This document shows, one piece after another, positions 16,663-23,479 of a DNA stretch of 64,000 nt. The stretch is from positions 221,516 through 285,515 of the forward strand of contig NZ_KQ948456.1 of the NCBI RefSeq assembly GCF_001514115.1, in the 5' to 3' direction. Numbering within the stretch: the stretch's first letter is position 1; each line of letters begins with the position of its first letter. The position numbers and the translations under genes were made by a program. The DNA is from Streptomyces olivochromogenes (GTDB lineage: Bacteria > Actinomycetota > Actinomycetes > Streptomycetales > Streptomycetaceae). Under the pieces are notes generated by a model. It made no database searches. It was not told where the DNA came from and worked only from the letters and a program-made list of their open reading frames with translations.

Positions 16663-17747
16663 CGGACCTCACCCCCCGCTTCCCCGGCGGCCGACAACGC
16701 TGTCCTGGCCTCCTCGAGCTCCGCGCTCAGCACCTCCACCAGCTGTCCGGCGGGCAGCTCGCGCGCCATGCGGTGCCCCTGCCCCGCCCACAGCGCCATG
16801 CCCTGCGCGTCGCCCGCCTTGGCGGCCGCCTTGCGCAGCGGGGAGGTGAGGTGGTGGACCTCGGGGTACGCGGCGGGCGCGTACGGGCCGTGCTCGCGCA
16901 TGAAGCGGTTCACCAGGCCACGCGCCGGCCGACCGGAGAACGCGCGCGTCAGCTCCGTCCGTACGAACAGCGGGTTGGTCAGCGCCTGCTTGTGCACGGC
17001 GTTGGCGCCGGACTCCGGGGTGGCGAGGAACGCCGTGCCGAGCTGCGCCGCGTTCGCGCCCGCGGCGAGCACCGCGGCGATCTGACTGCCGCGCATGATG
17101 CCGCCGGCGGCGATGATCGGGATGTCCACGGCCTCGCGCACCTGCGCGATCAGCGACAGCAGTCCGATACCCGTGCCGTCCGTCTCCGGGTTGTCGCGGT
17201 GGGTGCCCTGGTGGCCGCCCGCCTCCACGCCCTGCACGATGACCGCGTCGGCGCCGGCCCGCTGGACGGCGAGGGCCTCCTCGACCGTGGTCGCGGTGAT
17301 CACGGTGAGGGTGCCGGCGCGGCGCAGGGAGTCCAGGACGTCGGTGCTCGGGACGCCGAAGTGGAACGAGACCACCGGCACCGGGTTGTCGAGGAGGACG
17401 GCGAGCTTGGCGTCGTAGCCGTCGTCACGGCCGCTGTCCGGTTCACCGAGTTCGGTCTCGTACCAGGAGGACTCGCCCGCGAGCTGGTGGGCGTAGACCT
17501 CTACCGCCGCGGGGTCCGCGTACTCGGGCTGCGGCATGAACAGATTGACCCCGAAGGGGCAGCCCGTGAGCCCGCGCAACTGCTTGATCTCCTGGTACAT
17601 GCCGTCGGCGGTCTTGTACCCGGCGGCAAGGAACCCGAGCCCGCCGGCCTCGGACACGGCGGCCGCGAGATCCGGGACGGAGACGCCGCCCGCCATGGGG
17701 GCCTGCACGATCGGGTGAGGGAAGAGATCGGTCAGTGCGGTGGACAT
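16659..17747 (-). CDS. Nitronate monooxygenase-like FMN flavoprotein
   Basis: A 362-residue TIM-barrel flavoprotein of the 2-nitropropane dioxygenase/nitronate monooxygenase group. Motifs include VQAPMAGGVS at the N terminus, GVEAGGHQGTH (FMN and catalytic His region) and IIAAGGIMRG (phosphate binding). Such enzymes oxidise nitronates with O2, though many annotated members may have other reductase roles. It overlaps rsmE by four bases, so the two are probably one transcript. A 178-bp space with a repeat and a terminator separates it from dnaJ. Confidence 0.87.
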   Translation of the reverse strand: MSTALTDLFPHPIVQAPMAGGVSVPDLAAAVSEAGGLGFLAAGYKTADGMYQEIKQLRGLTGCPFGVNLFMPQPEYADPAAVEVYAHQLAGESSWYETELGEPDSGRDDGYDAKLAVLLDNPVPVVSFHFGVPSTDVLDSLRRAGTLTVITATTVEEALAVQRAGADAVIVQGVEAGGHQGTHRDNPETDGTGIGLLSLIAQVREAVDIPIIAAGGIMRGSQIAAVLAAGANAAQLGTAFLATPESGANAVHKQALTNPLFVRTELTRAFSGRPARGLVNRFMREHGPYAPAAYPEVHHLTSPLRKAAAKAGDAQGMALWAGQGHRMARELPAGQLVEVLSAELEEARTALSAAGEAGGEVR

Positions 17748-17835
17748 GACGGCATGTTGTCACGTCCTCCGAACAAGTCCGAATCGGGCCTTCCGCCTGG
17801 CATAGGCCACCGGGACGGACGGTCGGGCACCCCGT

Positions 17836-17925
17836 GAGGGGCGCGGGGAACTGCGCGACCAGCCCCCACCCACCCGCGGCCGAAGAACCCATCGGGGGCC
17901 TGGGGCGGAGCCCCAGGAACACCCG
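17836..17925. repeat. Dispersed GC-rich intergenic repeat with terminator
   Basis: GAGGGGCGCGGGGAACTGCG and the following CGACCAGCCCCCACCCACCCGC form the repeat core. This copy runs up to the dnaJ stop at 17926 and carries the hairpin at 17899-17917. Related copies are at 1, 21.9-22.1, 30.65 and 35.5 kb. Confidence 0.85.
17899..17917 (-). terminator. Hairpin just downstream of dnaJ
   Basis: CCTGGGGC, loop GGA, GCCCCAGG: an 8-bp perfect stem with a triloop nine bases beyond the dnaJ stop codon. No U-tract. Confidence 0.7.
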
Positions 17926-19062
17926 TCAGCGACCGTTGAACGCGTCCTTCAGGCGCGAGAACAACCCCTGCTGCCCGGGCTGGAACTGCCCCGTGGGCCG
18001 CTCCTCGCCCCGCAGTATCGCCAGCTCCCGCAGCAACCGCTCCTGCTCGGGATCGAGCTTCGTGGGCGTGGTCACCTCGACGTGCACGATGAGGTCACCG
18101 CGGCCACCGCCCCGCAGATGCGTGACACCCCGCCCGTGCAGCGGGATCGACTGCCCGGACTGCGTGCCCGGACGGATGTCGACCTCCTCGAGACCGTCGA
18201 GGGTCTCCAGCGGCACCTTGGTGCCGAGCGAGGCCGCGGTCATCGGAATGGTCACCGTGCAGTGCAGATCGTCCCCGCGCCGCTGGAACGTGGAGTGCGG
18301 CAGCTCGTGGATCTCGACGTAGAGGTCACCGGCGGGACCGCCACCGGGCCCGACCTCGCCCTCGCCCGCGAGCTGGATCCGCGTGCCGTTGTCGACACCG
18401 GCGGGGATCTTGACGGTCAGCGTGCGACGCGACCGGACCCGTCCGTCACCGGCGCACTCGGGGCAGGGAGTCGGGACGACGGTCCCGAAGCCCTGGCACT
18501 GCGGACACGGCCGGGAGGTCATGACCTGCCCGAGGAAGGACCGCGTGACCTGGGACACCTCACCCCGCCCGCGACACATGTCACAGGTCTGGGCCGAGGT
18601 ACCCGGCGCCGCGCCCTCACCGTTGCAGGTGGCGCAGACGACGGCCGTGTCGACCTGGATGTCCTTCGTCGTGCCGAAGGCCGCCTCGTCCAGCTCGATC
18701 TCGAGCCGGATCATGGCGTCCTGGCCACGCCGCGTACGCGACCGCGGACCGCGCTGCGACGCCGTACCGAAGAAGGCGTCCATGATGTCCGAGAAGTTCC
18801 CGAACCCACCGGCGCCGAAGCCGCCCGCACCGCCGCCGCCCGACTGGGACAGCGGGTCGCCGCCGAGGTCGTAGACCTGCTTCTTCTGCGGGTCCGACAA
18901 CACCTCGTACGCGGCGTTGATCTCCTTGAACCGCTCCTGCGTCTTCGGATCGGGATTGACGTCCGGGTGCAGCTCGCGTGCGAGCCGCCGGAAGGCCTTC
19001 TTGATCTCGTCCTGGGACGCGTCGCGGCGCACGCCGAGTACGGCGTAGTAGTCCGTGGCCAC
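17926..19062 (-). CDS. dnaJ: DnaJ chaperone
   Basis: A 378-residue type I J-protein: N-terminal J domain with the HPD triad (ELHPDVNP), a Gly-rich linker (GGGGAGGFGAGGFGNF), a zinc region with four CxxCxGxG-type repeats (CATCNGEG, CDMCRGRG, CPQCQGFG, CPECAGDG), and the C-terminal client-binding domain. It stimulates DnaK ATPase. The GTG start at 19062 immediately follows the hrcA stop (TAA at 19066-19064), so the two genes are a CIRCE-controlled heat-shock operon. Streptomyces usually has a second dnaJ beside dnaK; this hrcA-linked copy is the one often called dnaJ2. Confidence 0.95.
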   Translation of the reverse strand: MATDYYAVLGVRRDASQDEIKKAFRRLARELHPDVNPDPKTQERFKEINAAYEVLSDPQKKQVYDLGGDPLSQSGGGGAGGFGAGGFGNFSDIMDAFFGTASQRGPRSRTRRGQDAMIRLEIELDEAAFGTTKDIQVDTAVVCATCNGEGAAPGTSAQTCDMCRGRGEVSQVTRSFLGQVMTSRPCPQCQGFGTVVPTPCPECAGDGRVRSRRTLTVKIPAGVDNGTRIQLAGEGEVGPGGGPAGDLYVEIHELPHSTFQRRGDDLHCTVTIPMTAASLGTKVPLETLDGLEEVDIRPGTQSGQSIPLHGRGVTHLRGGGRGDLIVHVEVTTPTKLDPEQERLLRELAILRGEERPTGQFQPGQQGLFSRLKDAFNGR

Positions 19063-19063
19063 T

Positions 19064-20086
19064 TTAAGACTCCGCCAGGATCTGTCCGACGTACCGTGCC
19101 ACCGCTCGTACCGCTCCCATCGTGCCGGGGTAATCCATGCGGGTCGGTCCGACCACGCCGAGTTTCGCTACTGCCTCGTCGCCCGAACCGTAGCCGACCG
19201 AGACCACGGACGTGGAGTTGAGTCCCTCATACGCGTTCTCGTGACCGATTCGCACGGTCATGCTCGAATCCCCGGCCTCACCAAGCAACTTGAGAAGCAC
19301 AACCTGCTCCTCCAGCGCTTCGAGCACCGGCCGGATGGTGAGAGGGAAGTCATGTCCGAAGCGCGTCAGATTGGCGGTTCCGCCGATCATCAGCCGCTCC
19401 TCGGTCTCCTCGACGAGCGTCTCCAGAAGAGTGGAGAGCACCGTCGCGACCGTACCTCGGTCCTCCGCCTCGAACGCGTCCGGGAGGTCCTGCACGAGCT
19501 GCGGGACGTCCGCGAAGCGACGGCCCGCGACCCTGCTGTTGAGCCGGGCCCGCAGATCCGCGAGTGACGTTTCTCCGAACGGGGCCGGGCAGTCGATCAT
19601 GCGCTGCTCGACCCGCCCGGTGTCCGTGATCAGCACGAGCATCACACGGGCAGGGGCGAGGGACAGCAGCTCCACGTGCCGCACGGTCGATCTCGTCAGC
19701 GACGGATACTGCACGACGGCGACCTGCCGGGTCAGCTGCGCGAGCAGCCGCACGGTCCGCCCGACGACATCGTCGAGATCAACGGCACCGTCCAGGAAGT
19801 TCTGAATGGCCCGCCGCTCGGGCGCGGTCATCGGCTTGACGCCGGCGAGCTTGTCGACGAACAGCCGGTAGCCCTTGTCGGTGGGGATCCGCCCGGCGCT
19901 GGTGTGCGGCTGGGCGATGTACCCCTCGTCCTCCAGGGCCGCCATGTCGTTGCGGACGGTGGCCGGGGACACTCCCAGCCGGTGCCGCTCGGTCAGCGCC
20001 TTGGAACCGACCGCGACCGGCTCGTCGGTGCCGACATAGTCCTGGACGATGGCGCGCAGCACTTCGAGCCTGCGTTCACTGAGCAT
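19064..20086 (-). CDS. hrcA: Heat-inducible transcription repressor HrcA
   Basis: A 340-residue repressor with an N-terminal winged-helix region (residues 1-70, ERHRLGVSPATVRNDMAALE) and a GAF-like middle domain. HrcA binds CIRCE and needs GroEL to fold, so heat shock titrates it away. The ATG at 20086 has GGAGG eight bases upstream; the longer frame further upstream would run through the CIRCE element. CIRCE lies 39 bp upstream, so hrcA-dnaJ is autoregulated. Confidence 0.95.
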   Translation of the reverse strand: MLSERRLEVLRAIVQDYVGTDEPVAVGSKALTERHRLGVSPATVRNDMAALEDEGYIAQPHTSAGRIPTDKGYRLFVDKLAGVKPMTAPERRAIQNFLDGAVDLDDVVGRTVRLLAQLTRQVAVVQYPSLTRSTVRHVELLSLAPARVMLVLITDTGRVEQRMIDCPAPFGETSLADLRARLNSRVAGRRFADVPQLVQDLPDAFEAEDRGTVATVLSTLLETLVEETEERLMIGGTANLTRFGHDFPLTIRPVLEALEEQVVLLKLLGEAGDSSMTVRIGHENAYEGLNSTSVVSVGYGSGDEAVAKLGVVGPTRMDYPGTMGAVRAVARYVGQILAES

Positions 20087-20124
20087 CGCGCACACCTCCA
20101 GTTCTCGACCCCTCGGCGCCTCGC

Positions 20125-20151
20125 TTGGCACTCAGCGCGTGCGAGTGCCAG
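20125..20151. promoter_or_regulatory. CIRCE operator of hrcA-dnaJ
   Basis: TTGGCACTC, nine bases, GAGTGCCAG. This matches the CIRCE consensus (TTAGCACTC-N9-GAGTGCTAA) with G/C substitutions suited to a high-GC genome. It lies directly upstream of hrcA and should be its own HrcA binding site. Confidence 0.92.
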
Positions 20152-20312
20152 CATTCCCCGGCCCAGTGTACGGCCGGTGGGTACGGCCCCGGCAAGGGCG
20201 GCCCCGCGATCTTGTGCAAGGTGCACGGACGTACACCGACGTGTCCCGTGATGTCACACCGTCCCTGCCCGTGATGTCGTACCGTCCACGCCCTCACCGA
20301 TAGCGTCGGCGT

Positions 20313-21098
20313 ATGAAGGTGACTTGGGAAGAGGCGGGGTGGGAGCAGCTGACACCGCGGGTGGGGCGGCGGCGGCTTCCGGTCTGGGACTGCACGGTCG
20401 GGCTGGTCGTGAGCGAGGGCGGGGCGCTGATCATCGACCCGGGGTCGAGCCTCGCGGAGGGCGCACGGTTGCGCGGGGAGGCGCAGGCGCTCGCCGGCCG
20501 CCGTGTGACCTTCCTCGCGCTCACCCACCCCCACTTCGACCATGTCCTGGGCGCGGCGGCGTTCGCGGGCGCGGAGGTCCTCGTCGCGGGCGGCTCGGCC
20601 GAGGTGTACGAGCACGGGCGCGAGGAGCTGTACACGGACGCGGTACGGGGCGGGCTGGACGCGCGGGCGGCGGAGAACGCGGCGGACATCCTGGTGCGTC
20701 CCCGGCACTACGTGTGGGGCACCCAACATCTCGAGCTGGCCGGCGGTGTCGAGGTCCTGCTGGTGCGGACGGGCGAGGGCCACACCGCCCACGACCTCGT
20801 GGTCGTGGTGCCGGGCGAGCCGACGGTGGTGTTCTGCGGCGACCTGGTCGAGGAGTCCGGCGAACCCCAGGCGGGCCCCGACGCCGTACCGTCGCGCTGG
20901 CCCGGGGCCCTCGACAGGTTGCTCGAACTCGGCGGGGAGGACGCGCTGTACGTGCCCGGTCACGGGGCGGTCGTGGACGCCGGGTTCGTACGGTCCCAGC
21001 GGGACGTGCTGGCCGCGCGTTTCGGTGTGTCGGGATTCGGCATGCCGGACCTCGCCACGCCGGGTTTCGACGCGTCGGATTTCGGCGTGTCGCGTTGA
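20313..21098 (+). CDS. Metallo-beta-lactamase-fold hydrolase
   Basis: A 261-residue MBL-fold protein. The zinc motif THPHFDHVLGAA is near residue 72, a further His is in GEGHTAHD, an Asp in VFCGDLVEES, and a His in YVPGHGAVVD. The substrate is unknown. The C-terminal tail (from about residue 235) is a set of imperfect repeats built on F-G-V-S/G-F-x-x-x-D, outside the hydrolase fold. The divergent hrcA promoter is upstream, and DUF3097 starts 31 bp downstream. Confidence 0.85.
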   Translation: MKVTWEEAGWEQLTPRVGRRRLPVWDCTVGLVVSEGGALIIDPGSSLAEGARLRGEAQALAGRRVTFLALTHPHFDHVLGAAAFAGAEVLVAGGSAEVYEHGREELYTDAVRGGLDARAAENAADILVRPRHYVWGTQHLELAGGVEVLLVRTGEGHTAHDLVVVVPGEPTVVFCGDLVEESGEPQAGPDAVPSRWPGALDRLLELGGEDALYVPGHGAVVDAGFVRSQRDVLAARFGVSGFGMPDLATPGFDASDFGVSR

Positions 21099-21129
21099 GC
21101 GCCGCCGGGCTTCTCCTATCGTCATCCGA

Positions 21130-21939
21130 ATGCGCCAGTACTCTCCGGACCTGACTCCGCCGTGGAAGAAGCCCAAGCCCGTGCCGGAGGTTCCGGCGGA
21201 GCCGGGCCTGGTGGTCGAGGAGCCCGGTACCGGTTTCTGTGGTGCGGTGATCCGCTGCGAGGCGGGCACGGTGACGCTGGAGGACCGCTTCGGCAAGCAC
21301 CGCGTGTTTCCCCTGGAACCGCGCGGCTTCCTCCTGGAGGGCCAGGTGGTCACTCTCACCCGCCCCTCCGCCTCCTCCTCCACCCCCATCCGTCCCACCC
21401 GCACGGCCTCCGGTTCGGTGGCCGTGCCCGGCGCGCGGGCCCGGGTCGCCCGTGCCGGCCGGATCTATGTGGAGGGCCGTCACGACGCCGAGCTGGTCGA
21501 ACGGGTCTGGGGCGACGATCTGCGCATCGAGGGCGTCGTGGTCGAGTACCTGGAGGGCGTGGACGACCTGCCCGCGATCGTGGCGGACTTCTCGCCCGGC
21601 CCGGACGCCCGGCTCGGCGTCCTCGTCGACCATCTGGTGCCCGGCAGCAAGGAGTCCCGTATCGCGGCGTCGGTCACGAGCGATCACGCCCTGGTCCTCG
21701 GCCACCCCTACATCGACATCTGGGAGGCCGTGAAGCCGTCCTCCGTAGGCATCCCGTCCTGGCCCCGGGTCCCCCACGGCCAGGACTGGAAAACCGGCGT
21801 CTGCCGCGCCCTCGGCTGGCCCGACAACACCGGCGCCGCCTGGCAGCACATCCTGTCCCGCGTCCACTCCTACAAGGACCTGCAGCCGGAACTTCTGGGC
21901 CGAGTAGAAGAACTCATCGACTTCGTCACAGCCCCATAA
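21130..21939 (+). CDS. DUF3097 protein
   Basis: A 269-residue protein of the actinobacterial DUF3097 family. The N-terminal half resembles a small beta domain (GFCGAVIRCEAGTVTLEDRFG). The centre has RIYVEGRHDAELVERVW, which looks like the start of a TOPRIM-type fold (V-E-G-x-x-D), followed by LGVLVDHLVPGSKESRI with an acidic residue as in TOPRIM second motifs. No function is established. The stop TAA lies in the first bases of a dispersed repeat. Conserved in actinobacteria as far as I know. Confidence 0.8.
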   Translation: MRQYSPDLTPPWKKPKPVPEVPAEPGLVVEEPGTGFCGAVIRCEAGTVTLEDRFGKHRVFPLEPRGFLLEGQVVTLTRPSASSSTPIRPTRTASGSVAVPGARARVARAGRIYVEGRHDAELVERVWGDDLRIEGVVVEYLEGVDDLPAIVADFSPGPDARLGVLVDHLVPGSKESRIAASVTSDHALVLGHPYIDIWEAVKPSSVGIPSWPRVPHGQDWKTGVCRALGWPDNTGAAWQHILSRVHSYKDLQPELLGRVEELIDFVTAP

Positions 21940-22009
21940 GGGGCGCGGGGAACCGCGCGACCAGCCCCCACCCGCCCGCAAGCGAAGTGCCACCGGGCGG
22001 ACGGGGGAC

Positions 22010-22026
22010 CCGGGGCGGAGCCCCGG
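22010..22026 (+). terminator. Hairpin after the DUF3097 gene
   Basis: CCGGGGC, loop GGA, GCCCCGG. It is the first of two stem-loops in the convergent space between the DUF3097 gene and hemW. Confidence 0.6.
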
Positions 22027-22098
22027 CCCCCTCAGGGGCGCGGGGAACTGCGCGACCAGCCCCCACCCGCCCGCGGAAGAAGAACACAGCCGGGGTCT

Positions 22099-22113
22099 GG
22101 GGGCGCAGCCCCC
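22099..22113 (-). terminator. Hairpin abutting the hemW stop
   Basis: GGGGGC, loop GCA, GCCCCC, ending one base before the hemW stop codon. It probably terminates hemW. Confidence 0.6.
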
Positions 22114-23346
22114 TCAGTCCACCAGGTCCCTGACCACCGCGTCCGCCAGCAACCGCCCCCGCAACGTAAGAACCGCCCGCCCCTCGCCGTACGGTCCGGA
22201 CTCGAGCAACCCTTCAGACAGCGCACGCCCCGCCGCCGCAAGCCCCTCCACCCGCAGCAGCGACAACGGACACCCCTCCCGAAGCCGCAGCTCCAGCAGA
22301 ATCCGCTCCACCCGCCGATCCTCCTCCGAGAGCAGCTCACGCCCCGCCCCCGGAGACCGCCCCGCGGCCAACGCCCCCGCATACGCCCCGGGATGCTTCA
22401 CGTTCCACCACCGCACCCCGCCCACATGGCTGTGGGCCCCGGGCCCGGCCCCCCACCAGTCGGCACCCCGCCAGTACAGCTCGTTGTGAAGGCACCGCCC
22501 GGCGGCGGAAGTGGCCCAGTTGGACACCTCGTACCAGTCGAACCCCGCCCCCGAGAGCACCTCGTCGGCGATCAGATACCGGTCCGCATGCACATCGTCG
22601 TCCGTCATCGGCACCTCACCCCGCCGGATACGACGGGCGAGCTGCGTCCCCTCCTCGACGATCAACGCGTACGCGGAGACATGGTCGGGCCCGGCACCGA
22701 GCGCGGCGTCGAGCGAGGCCCGCCAGTCGTCGTCGGACTCACCGGGCGTGCCGTAGATCAGGTCGAGGTTCACATGCTCGAACCCGACCGCTCGCGCCTC
22801 CGCGACACACGCCTCGGGCCGACCGGGGGTGTGCGTACGGTCGAGCACCTTGAGGACGTGCTGCCGGGCACTCTGCATGCCGAAGGAGATCCGGTTGAAC
22901 CCTCCGGTCCTGAGCGTCTCCAGATACCGCGGATCAACCGACTCCGGGTTCGCCTCGGTCGTGATCTCCGCGTCGTCCGCGAGCCCGAACTCGTCCCGGA
23001 TCGCCCCCAGCATCCGTACGAGGTCGTCGGCGGCCAGCAGCGTGGGCGTACCGCCGCCGACGAACACCGTACGGACGGGTCGCGGGTCGTCGCCGAGGAC
23101 CTTGCGGGCGAGCCGGACCTCGTCGATCAGCGTGTCCGCGTAGTTGTCGCGGGAGGCGAGCACGCCTCCGGTGCCCCGCAGCTCGGTCGCCGTGTAGGTG
23201 TTGAAGTCGCAGTAGCCGCAGCGGGTCGCGCAGTACGGCACGTGGAGGTAGAAACCGAGGGGTCGCTCGGCTGCTCCGGCCAGGGCGTGCGCGGGCAGCG
23301 CCCCGTCGTCGGGGACGGGCTCACCGTCGGGAAGTGCGGAAGGCAT
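22114..23346 (-). CDS. hemW: HemW, radical SAM heme chaperone (HemN-like)
   Basis: A 410-residue radical SAM protein. The CxxxCxxC motif is CATRCGYCDF with a following FNTY, then GGGTPTLL, the AdoMet-binding GG region, and EANPES. HemW lacks the fourth cysteine of true HemN and is regarded as a heme carrier rather than a coproporphyrinogen oxidase. The start is ATG 23346 or ATG 23355, three codons apart. It is a single-gene transcript by layout. Confidence 0.9.
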   Translation of the reverse strand: MPSALPDGEPVPDDGALPAHALAGAAERPLGFYLHVPYCATRCGYCDFNTYTATELRGTGGVLASRDNYADTLIDEVRLARKVLGDDPRPVRTVFVGGGTPTLLAADDLVRMLGAIRDEFGLADDAEITTEANPESVDPRYLETLRTGGFNRISFGMQSARQHVLKVLDRTHTPGRPEACVAEARAVGFEHVNLDLIYGTPGESDDDWRASLDAALGAGPDHVSAYALIVEEGTQLARRIRRGEVPMTDDDVHADRYLIADEVLSGAGFDWYEVSNWATSAAGRCLHNELYWRGADWWGAGPGAHSHVGGVRWWNVKHPGAYAGALAAGRSPGAGRELLSEEDRRVERILLELRLREGCPLSLLRVEGLAAAGRALSEGLLESGPYGEGRAVLTLRGRLLADAVVRDLVD

Positions 23347-23479
23347 GCCTTCCATTGTCCCGTACCCGGCCGCATACCCCTTTCCAGCCACTCACCTGCA
23401 GTTTCTCTCTCCCCCGCTCCCCACCCTCCCCGCTCCCCCCACTCTCCCTCTCTCCTCTCCCCGCTCCCCCGACTCCGCC

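Larger units (their letters stand above)
21937..22113. repeat. Double copy of the dispersed GC-rich repeat with two hairpins
   Basis: Two tandem copies of GGGGCGCGGGGAACYGCGCG plus CCAGCCCCCACCCGCCCGC, the first from 21937 and the second from 22035. The first copy supplies the stop codon of the DUF3097 gene; the array ends at the hemW stop. Each copy is followed by a GC stem-loop (22010-22026 and 22099-22113). Confidence 0.88.
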
